A stretch of 64,000 nucleotides of DNA, from contig JALJCO010003522.1 in the NCBI GenBank assembly GCA_023101725.1, positions 1-64,000 of the forward strand, read 5' to 3'. Position numbers and translations under genes: made by a program. Below are positions 46,129 to 58,234 of the stretch, in pieces. How positions within the stretch are numbered: position 1 is the first letter of the stretch; the number at the start of each line of letters is the position of its first letter. The notes beneath the pieces are model-generated. The model did no database searches. It was not told where the DNA came from and was given only the letters and a program-made list of their open reading frames with translations. Origin of the DNA: Atherinomorus stipes. Taxonomy: Eukaryota > Chordata > Actinopteri > Atheriniformes > Atherinidae.

Positions 46129-47564
46129 CAGTGTGGAAAATTAATGACTGATTGTTATAAATGGACAAATGTGGATCATAGAATGGATTTGCTTTAATTG
46201 GATTGTAATCAGACTACAATGAACTAGACTGACTGTTTCCTAAAAATGCCTTAAGGGGATTATTTTGAACGGCTGTATAAAGTTAAGTTTAATTAAATTA
46301 TAGCTCAAACAGGGACACACACTTTCAGTATCCTGAATCCTGACTGGTGTGTGTGTCCTCCCATGAACTGTTAGCTTCACTTTCTTTTTCTTTTCTCTCC
46401 AAAAGCCATCAGCCCCATTTTCAGAGCCCAGATCATATTTGCGTAAAGGACATTTCCACTTTTCTTAGAAACTGAAAGAGGCCTTTTTGTCTGAACTGGA
46501 ATGAGTCCAGAAGCTTTTCAATACAGCAGAGGCAACAAAAGGCCCCCATAAGACCCACTTCCATTCAGGTTGGTGAAATGGCACAGTGAAACGCAAAGAC
46601 AAGGAAATAAAAAGGAGAGAAAACATCAATTGAAGCAGTGTCAGAAGTCACGCTTCATGAGGCCGAGTGTGTGGCTGCATGACGGAGCATCATAAACAGG
46701 CCAAACAAAGGATATCACACAACCATCACTCAGGGATTAATGCTTGGCGTCTGGCGGGGCCTCGCTCGCTCCGTTTGTGTGTTTCCGTCCTTGTGTTGTA
46801 CTTGTTGGTGAGCCTGAGTTGTTACTGTGTTGGTGTCTTGCTGGCTTCCAGGCCCTGGCTAATTGCTGGTCTGTGGTGTGTGCGGGACTGAACCAGTCAC
46901 CTTGGACCCGTGCAGATGACCAATCCAGCCTGAGGCGCTGCAGGGCTGCACACTTGTGAGGCTGGAACTACTGCGTTAGAATGGTTGTTAGGCAGTACAT
47001 CCACTACAGGTCAGAGGTCACCTCTGAGTTATCCCATCAGCCTCAGTCAATCAAAAATATGGCAGCAATGGACAAGATCATGATCATGATTCAGAGGCAG
47101 TGCAGTAGACGGTCTGTGCAGCCATTACAATCATCTTTGTTCCTTTGACAGGTCTCACCTGCGTGGCTCAACACTGCCCCAACAGTTTCTAGTACCACTG
47201 CTTGCTACATCAGGGCACAAATCCACAAAAGCCCCGCAAACAGACTCTTCTATGCTCGTAAATGATGTAGACTACAATCGAAATGCTCTGTAACAGTCGT
47301 TGGTGAAGGCATGAATGAGGCATGACTGGGCTTTGACCAGGAAATTGAAGAGTCAAACCCAGACCACATCATTCCCTGTATTTCAGAGGAAATTTTATCT
47401 GAAAATTTTAATTAAAACAGGATTTGAAAAGACACTGTTATGGTCAAATGTTCCTGTCCACTTTACTGGACCAATGCAGATGGCTTAAAGGAAGAGTACA
47501 CCCACAGAATGATGGACCTTCATTATACTCACCTCATGCTGAGCAAGACTCTGGAGCACTTTAA
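46129..47564. other. Anonymous sequence
   Basis: No recognised gene, RNA or repeat in 1.4 kb. Confidence 0.5.
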
Positions 47565-48032
47565 AGACACACAACGGAACTTTCAGCAGTTTTCTAAGTG
47601 ACGCGCCCCCTATCGGCGGCTAAACTAGCATCCATCTTGTTCGTACCTGTACTGTAAGCTCACTCCAGCCAGTAAAAGACAGTCTTATCTTGACTCTTGT
47701 TCTGTCCCTTCCTCTGTTTCTTTTCCTCTCTTCCTCCGATGATGTTTCCTTGCGTTTCTTTACCGAATTCGACATGATGCGCATTCAAAACACCCGCGAT
47801 GTTGATCCCTGGTTTACATCCGGTTGCTAGTGAGTGACGCGGTGCTGTAACCAATAGTTGGCTGCAACGTCACGGTCGCGTCCCGGATGGGAATCTTACA
47901 TAGTGCTGTTTCTGAGCCCCGGGACGCCTCTGGGCACTGACAGCTCGAAAATGCGCATAATGAATGTTGGTGTGACATCAAAACGAGTCAGAAACACAGA
48001 TTTTCAAGGTCTAAAAGTTACGTTGTGTGTCT
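47565..48032. mobile_element. 468-bp TTAA-target element
   Basis: AGACACACAACGGAACTTT and, inverted, AGACACACAACGTAACTTT are 19-bp ends with one mismatch. TTAA flanks both sides (47561-47564 and 48033-48036). GC-rich non-coding interior. Confidence 0.82.
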
Positions 48033-48075
48033 TTAATATCTCAAATGCAGCCGGAGATCTGTTTTTGTTTTTTTC

Positions 48076-48410
48076 GTTATCCAGCAACTTTCATATGATA
48101 GAGTTCACCAGCACAAAAACTTGTCAATATTCCTCCATAATGCTCGTCCAAAGTAATCAAAGTGTCCTGAGTGAGTAGCGTCCAGAATTTACTGGAAACC
48201 ACATCATTTATTCGATTTTTATAGCCTAAAGAGTAGAACATTGCACTTGTGGGCATTCATGCGAGTTCACAACACTACAGAAACTGCAGTGTTCAGCTCC
48301 TACTCTGCCGATAATGCAAGTGTAGAAGAAGAAATTAGCTGTTTACAATGTGCTACGAGTGACCGAGCTGCGGACAAACACAAAAGTGGTTGGATATCGA
48401 TTTAAAAGAG

Positions 48411-48453
<43 letters not shown>

Positions 48454-48735
48454 ACGAACCAACGAACATGCTCTCTTGTCAGCCGCGACTTCAGTAGTGT
48501 CGTGAAGTCACACAAACATGCACACAGGAAGTACGATGTTCTACTGTTTTGGCTATAAAAATCGAATGAATAATGTGGTTTCCAGTAAATTCTGGACGCT
48601 ACCCACTCAGGACACTTGGATTACATTGGACGAGCAGTATGGAGGAATATTGACAAGTTTTTGTGAACTTTAATGGACATTTTTGTTTCAGGCACCGGCC
48701 ACCTCCATTATATGAAAGTAAGTGGATAATGAAAC
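48076..48735. repeat. Fold-back (long inverted repeat) structure
   Basis: Left arm about 48076-48270, right arm about 48500-48735, inverted and roughly 85-90 percent alike by eye. Shared blocks include CAAAAACTTGTCAATATTCC and AGCGTCCAGAATTTACTGGA. The spacer holds a GAAA microsatellite. Confidence 0.85.
48409..48456. repeat. GAAA microsatellite
   Basis: About eleven GAAA units in the loop of the fold-back structure. Confidence 0.95.
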
Positions 48736-48744
48736 AATACAAGA

Positions 48745-50216
48745 GAAGGCGGTTCTAGAAACTTGTTTTTATATGTGAGCTGAAAGACAAATCCTGGAAC
48801 TCCAAGATTCTTCACTGTAGTGCTGGAAGCCAAATTAATGCATCCAGATCAACTATAAAGCTAGATAATTTAGTCCTGAGTTTTTCGGGTCCAAAGACTA
48901 TAACCTCGGTCTTGTCTGAATTTAGGAGCAGAAAATTCAGAGTCATCCAGGTCTTTATGTCACTAAGACATCTTTGTAATCTAACAAACTGATTGGTTTC
49001 TTTAGGCTTCATAGATAAGTATATCTGAGTGTCGTCTGCATAGCAATTAAAATTTATGCCATGTCGTCTGATGATATTACCCAAAGGAAGCATATATAAT
49101 GTGAAGAGAATTGGTCCAAATACAGAACACTGGGGAACTCCATGAGTTACTCTGGTGTGTGATGAAGACTCGTTGTTGACATTAACAAACTGAAATCTAT
49201 CAGATAAGTATGACTTGAACCAATCTAATGCAGTTCCTCTAATTCCAATAACATGTTCAAGTCTCTGTAGCAGAATGTTGTGATCAATGGTGTCGAATGC
49301 AGCACTGAGATCTAACAGGACAAGTACGGACAGGAGTCCTTTATCTGAAGCCATGAGAAGATCGTTAGTAACCTTCACCAGTGCCGTCTCTGTGCTATGA
49401 TGAGCTCTAAAACCAGACTGAAACTTTTCAAACAGATTATTTCTGCTCAGATGGGCACAAAGTTGAGCTGAAACTATTTTCTCAAGAATTTTAGACATAA
49501 AGGGGAGGTTGGATATCGGTCTATAATTAGCTAATTCTCCTGAAGCAAGGGTAGGTTTTTAAGTAAAGGTTTTATTACTGCAATCTTAAAGGACTGAGGT
49601 ACATATCCTGCCAATAGAGATGGAATCATCAGATCTAATATATATGTGTTAATTAAAGGAAAGACTTCCTTTAACAGCTTGGTTGGGATGGGATCCAGAA
49701 TGCAGGTACAAGGTTTGGATGCCACAATTAGTTTGATTGACTCAGAAATCTGCACAGGACAGAAATGATCCAAACATAGATCAGCATCTACAGATGTCTC
49801 TAAACCTGCTGGTGGTAAGACATCATCAGTCGCTGGAAGGATGTCATGCATTTTCTCTCTAATAGAAACGACTTTGTTTATGAAGAAACTCATGAAGTCG
49901 TCACAGCTGAGAGTCGGGGGAATGCATGGCTCAGCAGCACCATGGCTCTTTGTCAGCCTCGTTACAGTGCTGAAAAGGATCCTGGGATTACTCCTATTGT
50001 CCTCTATCAATGATGAATAGTAAGCTGTTCTAGTCTTACGTAAGGATTTTTTATAAACTACTAGACTCTTTCCAGACTAAGTGAGACTCCTCTAAGCCAG
50101 ATGCGCCATTTTCTCTCCAAATACCTTGATGTCTGTTTGCTGGAGTAAAGCTTGGTTAGATGCTCTCTGTCATTATGACATCTGGAATTGTAGGAAATAG
50201 TGATGAAATAGATTCT
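48745..50216 (-). pseudogene. L2-type LINE reverse transcriptase
   Basis: Minus-strand frames 50010-49531 and 49498-48812 give PTKLLKEVFPLINTYILDLM, FKIAVIKPLLK, then ILEKIVSAQLCAHL, FRAHHSTETALVKV, LLDLSAAFDTIDHNILLQRL, GVPQCSVFGPILFTLY and the catalytic YADD box (NCYADDTQIYLSM). A frameshift separates the two frames near 49515. The thumb region is truncated at the fold-back structure at about 48740. In the catalytic palm, QGSVLGP has decayed to QCSVFGP. The endonuclease half lies beyond an insertion at 51507. Confidence 0.9.
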
Positions 50217-50220
50217 TTAA

Positions 50221-50853
50221 AGTGACATGAAATTCCGGCGACTTTTGGTCCCTTTTCAGTCAGACTCTACAGTAAGTACCTGAATACTGTTTGAAAGGAT
50301 CGTTCGCTGTAACTCAGCCTTGTCATAGAATAGCAGGCGCTACTAGTTAGCACTACTGTTAGCACTGGTGTACAATGACTGAGGTTGGGTGGGCAGGACC
50401 AGAAGGCATGTTACCATGTGCTTCTGTTGTCATGGTGCTCTGGTGGAGAGGAGCCGGAGTGATACAGAGATACCTGCAGACATTCATCCATACATCAGCA
50501 GGAACCTGCAGACACGTTCCTCTCCACACACTCATGTTGGAGTTAAAAAAAGAGTTGCCGTCTTTTGTTGAACGCGGCTGCACATCAGGCTGGGAGAAGT
50601 TCGTATTAAGTCTCTGTGGATCTATACAGGATGTACGGCGGTGACGGATTTACCAACCTGACACAGATACAGATGCAGCGCAAGTATGAATCCAGTTTAA
50701 GAAGAAAACAGCATCATATTCCAGCAACAAGTTTTCCTGAATTATTTACTTCACTCATGACACCGATTCAGTTACTAGTTAATACTAAAGATATATTACG
50801 CTAGTTCTGCTCGTTAGATCTGTCTTCATCTGACCAGAGCGGTACAGAAACAG

Positions 50854-50884
<31 letters not shown>

Positions 50885-51502
50885 GGCCTGATTGCAAGTC
50901 CGCAGCCAAACACTCGCGCACAACGGGAAGAATTCTAACCTGGAATCATCACAAACATCAGTTTCCCTCAGAGATAAAAGACACGAACATGATGACAAAC
51001 ATTTATTAGAAACTTGTTTCTTGGTGGGGGGGGGGCTGGAAGCCGTTATAACCTCCTGAGGCGGAGACGGAGCTGCAGGGAGATTTTCTGCTAGTTCGGT
51101 CGGCACATTCCTACAGAAATGAAATCATCCACCAGCTTTTCAGTGGGGGGGACAGAAAGATTGATGCTGTCCTTCGTACGCCAGGTACAGAGCAGTTTTA
51201 ATGCAAGAGGACGCCATGATGACGGTTAGTTGTCGTAGGTCTTGTAGTGAGGGACTTGGAGAGTGTAGTTCAGGAGAGGGGGGTAATTGGCTGGAAGTCA
51301 TGGCGTCATAAGCTGCACGAGGAGTAAAATGCGCCGAACTGCACATTTGTGAATGCTATCTTCACCATGCAGGCAGACACACCCAGGGAAGAAGGAAATG
51401 CCAATCTATAATTGAACCCCTTAGGGGACATCGGCAGGCTGGGGAAACTAAAATATATGATCAAAAACCTAAAAAAAATGCTAATTTCATGCCAGGGGCA
51501 CT
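50221..51502. mobile_element. 1.28-kb TTAA-target insertion in the L2 LINE
   Basis: TTAA flanks both sides (50217-50220 and 51503-51506). The ends read AGTGACATGAAATT and, inverted, AGTGCCCCTGGCATGAAATT. Removing it rejoins the LINE coding text (DRAVTKFK then ESI). No transposase recognised. Contains an ATG/GAT microsatellite at about 50855-50882 and a poly-G run at 51027. Confidence 0.85.
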
Positions 51503-51506
51503 TTAA

Positions 51507-52215
51507 ACTTGGTAACAGCTCTATCTGATAAACATCTACTGTAATGGAATTTATTCTCAGCCATCGTGTAGTCAAGTAAAGTAAACTCAAAAGTTATTAA
51601 GAAGTGATCAGACAGAACAGGATTATGAGGAAAAACTTTCAGTTCCTCACTGTCAATACCATACGTCAGGACCAGATCCAGAGTATGATTATGAGAATAA
51701 GTGGGTCCGTGAACATTTGTTGAAAAACCGATTGAGTCTAGCATAGACTCAAAAGCAATATTTAAGCTGTCATTGTCATCGTCGACATGAACATTAAAGT
51801 CGCCCAAAACGACAACTTTATCAGTATTCAACACTAAATCTGATAAGAAGTCTGAAAATTCAGTCAGAAACTCTGAGTAAGGTCCAGGTGGACGATACAC
51901 TACAGCTAGCAGAAGTGGTTTCTCAAATTTCCAGTTAGGATGAGAAAGGCTTAGAATTAAGTGTTCAAAAGAATTGTGACTAATCTTAGGTCTGGGATTA
52001 ATCAATAGCCCTGATTGAAAGATAGCAGCTACACCTCCTCCTCAGCCTGAAGTTGTAGGAACATGAAAATTTAAGTAATCTGGTGGAGTAGATTCATTAA
52101 TAGTAACATGATCCTCCTGCTGCAGCCAGATTTCTGAGACAAAATAAATCAATGTGATGATCACCAATCAGATCATTAACTAACAGAGATTTAGAAGAAA
52201 GGGATCCGATATTTT
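51507..52215 (-). pseudogene. L2-type LINE endonuclease domain
   Basis: The frame 52005-51507 gives VVYRPPGPYSEFLTEFSDFL, VVVLGDFNVHVDDD, HNHTLDLVLTYGI and LSDHFLITFEF, the C-terminal half of an APE-type endonuclease with its DFN and SDH motifs. Upstream, decayed text to about 52215 resembles LVNDLIGDHHIDLFCL and PPDYLNFHVPTTSG, including an in-frame TGA. It belongs to the same element as 48745-50216. Confidence 0.88.
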
Positions 52216-53345
52216 ATAATCCACATTTAATGGTTTAATTTTTCTGTTTTGTTACGTTTATTGTCTTAATTTTTATGAGATTTTTGTGATTTACCTTGTG
52301 TTTTTGGATTTTATTCTGAGGGCTCGGGGGACAGACACAGTTAGTATGGGGTTGTAGGAGGGAAGCAGGTGGGAAACTGCAGAGAGGTGTGTAAGACTAC
52401 AACTCTGCCTCCTGGTCTCATCCCTGTATTGTCAAACACGTATGTCCGTTCTTACTGCAACCAGGAAAATTACTGCTGAGTATGGCTTCTTTTTTTTTTT
52501 CTACTTGTCCTGTCCAGCATATAGCAAGCAGAATGGAAATCTGATTGCTTTATTGTGTTGAACAGTTTTGCTTTACCAAGCGGAGCTTTATGAACATAAG
52601 GCTCCCCTTGATATCCTGTTTATTCATTTTATTTCTTTGATTAAAAATTTGTCTATAACAGCATTCCATATCATACTGCTGGGCCTGACAAGGGAGAAAT
52701 GACAGTCAACAGAGGTAATGATAGAAAGTGGAACATAGAGAGAGGAGTAAGGAAGAGGAAGAGAGAGAGGAGAGAAAACATGAATCCACTTCCACAGTTC
52801 ACTGGTGCATCTGTACAGAAATCCCTAAACAACATTCCAAGGTCTCTGTTGGAAAACAAAACAAGCAATCCCCCACAGGAGGACCTGCAGGTGGCTTAAA
52901 TATCCTCAGATCATACAAACACACGCAGAACTACGCAGAGAAGAGGTACAACCTAGTCAGCGCAAAGGGAAGCTGCGTCAAAGTGTCAACATGCATGATT
53001 AAGGGTGCTCCATAGTGATGCAGTCATGCCTCGTCTCTGCAAGGAGGAGGAAGCCCGGCGACAGCAACCAGTCAGGGCCCTACCAGCGACCCCCCCACCG
53101 CCGCAGAGTAACCCCAACTGCTGACCCCCATGCCCCCCATCGGGCCGGACACAGTCCTGCTCCTGCGGCGAGGCAGCCCAGACCCCCCCCAAATCAACCA
53201 CCAGGGACCCATAGCCATCAAGCGCTTGCCAGCATCCAACCCCCCACATGGCCGAGGCCGCTCTCCTCCACCAACATTAAGTGATGGAGCTAATCACAGG
53301 GGACCAGAGGGAGTGGAATCCATCTAACTGGTTCTTAGAGGAGGC
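52216..53345 (-). other. Possible LINE 5' leader and anonymous sequence
   Basis: Lies upstream of the endonuclease on the minus strand. C-rich text at 53080-53260 may be LINE leader. No conserved ORF1 was recognised. 52670-53020 holds only short chance frames. Confidence 0.3.
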
Positions 53346-54709
53346 AGACATTGTCTCAATAGGTGGCTTTCAGTTCCGGGACCCGGACGCTGCGCCAAAT
53401 GCAGACTGAGGGCAAAAAGTTTTTTCCTCCGGTTCAAAACACAGCGAAATGAATGACAGCAAGTACGCTGAGGCTTTGAATGAGCTGGTCCAGACACCAT
53501 ACTGCCAAAAAATACATTTATACATAAGATATGACCCATTAAGTCTAAATAAACCAGACTGATCTTATAATCTTGTGGATTTACCGGCCGTGCTGCGATT
53601 TACATCACAAACCATCTCGTTGCTGACAAAGCAACGCTTATAACTTTACTTCTGGACATCTGATCTTAAAAATTACAACTGCAGGGGGGAGGACAGGTGT
53701 TCAAAATAAAGAAGTTAACGTGGTTTGGACGCGTCGGTCTCCCTTGAGCTTCCTTTCCAATATTGCTTTCTCTCCTTAAGAGGGATTTTCCAAACTGTTG
53801 CAGTGTTTACTTGTTTGTGAGCAGTGGAGGATGTGTGAGGCTCGGCCACTATCACACACGAGAACGATCAGCTGTTTCAATTTTTTTAAAACCATAATTT
53901 GCTTCATCAGGAAACACGTGCTGCAAAGCCCAGAATGAGGCTGCAAGCGGGACAGAGCAGAGATCCACCCGAGGTCCGCAAAAAAAAAAAAAAAAGAAAG
54001 AAAGCAGCGCTCATGACTTTACCTCAGTCTGTTGATAAATGAAGCCTTCAGCAGCCAGAAGCCGACAGTTATTCTGTTTCATGTCAGGTCCAGGACCAGG
54101 ATCCATAAGCTCTGAATGGCTGTCACCTTGTTTCTGTGGGTAATAGTGAGTTATGCTATTTTAAATAAATAACCTAGCTCATAATATTGCTAACCCTGAG
54201 TGTTTTTATGTGCTTGGATCTTGTATATTAATTTCTTTTACTTCTGTTACCCCAAATTCCTAATCGAATTGTAGGCTGTGTATAAGTCAAACTGCATTTC
54301 TCCAAACCAGGTCTACCAGTCACAGAGATCCACGGAAACCCCCTTAAAAACTGGTTTGCTGCTGGAGACAGTGGGGAATTAGCCTTAACAATAGATAATG
54401 AAATAGTAATAAACTATCTTACCTGTTTTAGATAGTGGTTGCTGTAAACTCTGGCATTGGTAGACTCTGCTCCTCCCAACCGAAGGCGGAGGTTTAAATC
54501 CACGTTTTGCAGTGTTATTTTGTCAGTTTTCGACATTTTTCAACTTTGTTAACGACAGTTTTAGGTACTCCCAAAAAAAAAAAAAGACTTATCCTTTTCT
54601 TTGATAGCGTGATTGGAGCCATAAACTGCAGACACAGAGGCATTTTCCACACAGATATTACAGGCCACTTTCCTTCTGGCCCTCCGTCTGCATTTCGCGC
54701 GCTAGCGTC
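53346..54709. other. Anonymous sequence
   Basis: Poly-A at 53980-53995 and 54571-54583. No recognised gene. Confidence 0.5.
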
Positions 54710-56653
54710 TTATGAACCTGACGTATGGCGCAACCAACCTATACTGATATGCTCTACGATGCAACTCTTAAACTGGCTAATGCTCAGACTATTTTTGGAT
54801 TTCCAGTTTACCAGGATAGTTTTCTTTGCAATACATAATACAGTAAGTATCATATGTGCATAGTTGGTTACCGTGTTGATCTCATCCAAGTCCCCCAGTA
54901 AACACAGTGTGGGGCTTGCAGGAAAGTTACACCTGAGCCACGTTGACAGGTCATCACACACCTGAAGCCAGAACCTCTGGACAGGTGGACAAGACCACAA
55001 GGCGTGAAGATAATTGTCTGTTGTATTCTCATTGCAGTGCAAACAAATATTTGAAGGTGACAGACCCATCTTGAACATCCTCTGTCCTGTGTAATGTACT
55101 CTGTGTAAAACCTTGAATTGTATCAACTGCATATTTGAGTTTTTAGTCATTAGGAACGTGTTTAAACATATCTGTGTCCATGTGTTTTGGTTAAGGGTTC
55201 TGGACAAGTCAGCCTCCCACTTCGAAGTTGGAAGGAAATTGAATCATCCAGTTTTAATAATAATCTATATATTTTCGACAGTAGTTTGGGGATAGAGAGA
55301 TTCAGGAATTCTGCTACCCTGACCGGAGTCTGCAGGTTCAGTTGGTTAGAGGTATATATTTTTTTGCTTAATATAGATTTAAGTTGATGGTATTCTAAGA
55401 ATTTAGTACTACTGATCCCGTATTGTAAGGTGAGTGTATTAAATGACAGGAAATTTCCATTTTCAATGATATGTTGTAATTGTTTTACTCCTTTATCCTT
55501 CCAATGCACAAAATTAATCATTTTCTTGTTTTGTAAAATATCCAGGTTATTCCAGATGGGTGTGAGTTTACATGGAATAAAAGAAGACTCGGTTAATTTC
55601 AGGAATTCCCACCATGCTTTCAGAGTAGAGCAGATGTTGATACTTTTAAAGCATTTATGAGATCTGACTGCTGAACTGATGAACGGCAAATCAGAGACAT
55701 CCAGATCCTCACATAATGCTTGTTCTGTGTCTAGCCACGGTTCATCTAGATGGGTAGGTTTCAGCCATTTGGAAATAAATTGTAGCTTATTTGCTAGGAA
55801 ATAATAATTGAAATTGGGTGAGTCTAACCCTCCCCGGTCTTTTACCTGTTGTAAGGTTTTTAAACTGATACGTGATGGCTTATTTTTCAGAAGGAATTTG
55901 GAAATGTGAGAGTCCAGTGACTTAAACCAACTGGAGGAAGGTTTGGTGGGTATCATTGAGAACAGGTAGTTAATTTTAGGTAGAACCATCATTTTGATGG
56001 TAGCAACTCTCCCCATGAGTGATATGGGTAAGTGCTTCCAACGTGTGAGATCTTCCTCTATTGACTTTAATAGCTGGACATAATTTAACTTTATTAACTC
56101 TGAAAGTTGTGGAGAAATATTTATTCCTAAATATCTGATATTACCAGACTGTATTGTGATGTTAGGAATGTTTTGTAAAGTACAATTAACAGATAGAGCT
56201 GTAGTCTTGGTCCAGTTATCATTGAAAACTTATTAATCAATGTGATTGTCTGGGAGAGAGATGTTGATGAGTTCTGGAGGAAAAGCAGTACGTCGTCTGC
56301 ATAAAGACTTATTTTATGTTCTAGATTTTTGCCGGGGATCCCTTTAATATCTCTGTCCTGTCTTATAGCTGCTGCTAGTGGTTCAATGAAAATGGCAAAA
56401 AGTGAAGGGGAGAGCGGGCAGCCCTGCCTGGTGCCTCGCTGTAAACAGAAACTTGGAGAAGTTTGGTCATTGGTCCTCACACATGAATCAGGGTTGTTAT
56501 AAAGTATTTTTATCCAGTCTATGAAATAAGGCCCAAAACCAAATTTATTTAATGTTGCAAATAGGAATTTCCAGTTAATGCGATCGAAAGCTTTTTCTGC
56601 ATCTAACGAAATGATAGTCGATTCCAGATTATGAATGGTAGCATAGTCTATTA
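54710..56653 (-). pseudogene. L1-type LINE ORF2, RT core to C-terminus
   Basis: Minus-strand frames run ISLDAEKAFDRINWKFLFAT, RTNDQTSPSFCLQRGTRQGC, PLSPSLFAIFIEPLAAAIR and the YADD box (KISLYADDVLLFLQ), then LMGRVATIKMMVLPKINYLF, a long C-terminal region, and a cysteine-histidine motif (CLHCNENTTDNYLHALWSC). This order fits fish L1/Tx1-clade ORF2. Frameshifts occur near 56130-56220, 56020 and 55180. The 5' RT part continues beyond a MITE at 56857. Confidence 0.87.
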
Positions 56654-56856
56654 CAGGGGTAGGCAACTCCGGTCCTCGAGAGCCGGCATCCTGCAGGTCT
56701 TCAGGGCTTCCCTGCTTCATCACACCACCTGATTTCCAGAGCTTGGCTGCACAAGTCTGCTAATTACCCACTGATTGAAGTCAGGTGTGTTGCAGCAGGA
56801 AAAGTCCTAACACCTGCAGGACACCGGCTCTCGAGGACTGGAGTTGCCTACCCCTG
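56654..56856. mobile_element. 203-bp hAT MITE
   Basis: The ends CAGGGGTAGGCAACTCC and GGAGTTGCCTACCCCTG are perfect 17-bp inverted repeats. A perfect 8-bp target duplication, GTCTATTA, flanks it (56646-56653 and 56857-56864). Inserted in the L1 ORF2 relic. Confidence 0.95.
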
Positions 56857-58190
56857 GTCTATTAGATTAATCAGTCTGCGTGAGTAAGTAGAAGAATGTC
56901 GACCTTTAACTCATTGACTGCCAGACCTTTTCCGAGCAGAGTGCTCCATATTGCCAGGATTTTTAAGCATTTTCACTGATTTTGGGAGTATTGTGTACTA
57001 TGCCAATACAAACACTGAATGTACCAAAGGAAAGCTTAGACTCTCTTCTTTTTATCAGAAAAAAAATTTGTTTCTAGCTTTTTCCATTCTTTAGTAATCT
57101 GCAGTAGAACATGGCTTTGTTGCAGCAAAAATGCCTGTTTCTGACCAAAAATCTGAGAAAACTAACTTTGAATATTGCAGTCCGCTTCAAGTGAAAGTGT
57201 CTTTGATATCAATATTTTTTTACTTTAGTAACACCTTCATCATCTGAACAGCTGTTTACTTCTACAAAACAACAAATACAACACTGAGAAAAGAGTTTTG
57301 AAGGCAAAATAATTATCTACTAGCTAAATAAGCCACAACAAGTTTGTTTCACAAAATAACATTTGGCAGAAACCTAGAGCAGACATGAGTCCTCCACTCC
57401 TCCCCCCCTCCCTCCTTCTCCTTCCACCGCAGTTTAGGTGCGCACGCACCCCCCCCCCCCTCCCCCGTGGGAAACAACCGCGTGCTGTAGACTTACTTTC
57501 ACTTTCAGCTGGCGCACTTCGCTGCTGTATTTCCATCTATGGATGTGTCTTTGATCGATTGTGTCACCCATCACTTTTTCCACAAACTTTCCTCCTTCAT
57601 CCACCTCCTAAGCTGCTTCGATTACAACCGGTCACCATGTTCTCTCCCCGTCGAAGCAGAATCCAGCACACTTCTTGAGCTAACAGCCGCTAACTCTAAC
57701 AACACAGGAAGCATCATAGAACCGCATCATTTCCTGGTAGGTTTTTTTTTAAGCTTGTCTGACATCGCCATCTGCTGGATCAGATGAAAACTACCGAAAT
57801 AAAGATGATCAGCCCTTGGTTCTCTCTGACAAGCTCCGTAGGGGTTTAAACAGCTCCCCCGATTAAAACCCTTAACTAACGTGGCAGTTAACATTCGGAT
57901 TTGAATTAACGTGGAAACATGTGAATGGCAGCCAGTGAGTTAATAAAACCAGTTTGATCAGGTTGTTATCAAAGGAGTTATTTTTTCCATCATTTTAGGG
58001 AGTGCTATGCTAATTATCTTAAGATCTACATTTATTAATGAGATTGGCCGATAACTAGATGGGAGTGTCGGGTCTTTTCCTGGTTTTAATTATACAGTGA
58101 TATTTGCTGAATTCATATTTGGTGGTATTTTCTGTTTCTCTTTTATCTCTAGTATCATTTTATAAAAAGTGGGAGCCAGAATTGATCAGA
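56857..58190 (-). pseudogene. L1-type LINE ORF2, upstream RT segment
   Basis: Pieces at 56857-56905 and 57944-58190 continue the L1 reverse transcriptase upstream on the minus strand. They read like a HSSTYSRRLINLI block followed upstream by the PISLINVDLKI-type region. Split by the TTAA element at 56910-57939. Confidence 0.65.
56910..57939. mobile_element. 1.03-kb TTAA-target element
   Basis: TTAA flanks both sides (56906-56909 and 57940-57943). Ends CTCATTGACTGCCA and, inverted, CTCACTGGCTGCCA. This end sequence together with TTAA is typical of piggyBac-type non-autonomous elements. A C-rich tract lies at about 57402-57465. Removing it rejoins the L1 relic. Confidence 0.85.
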
Positions 58191-58234
58191 ACTCTTTGTA
58201 TGGCTCCTTCTACTATACGCAACTTATCGTACCA

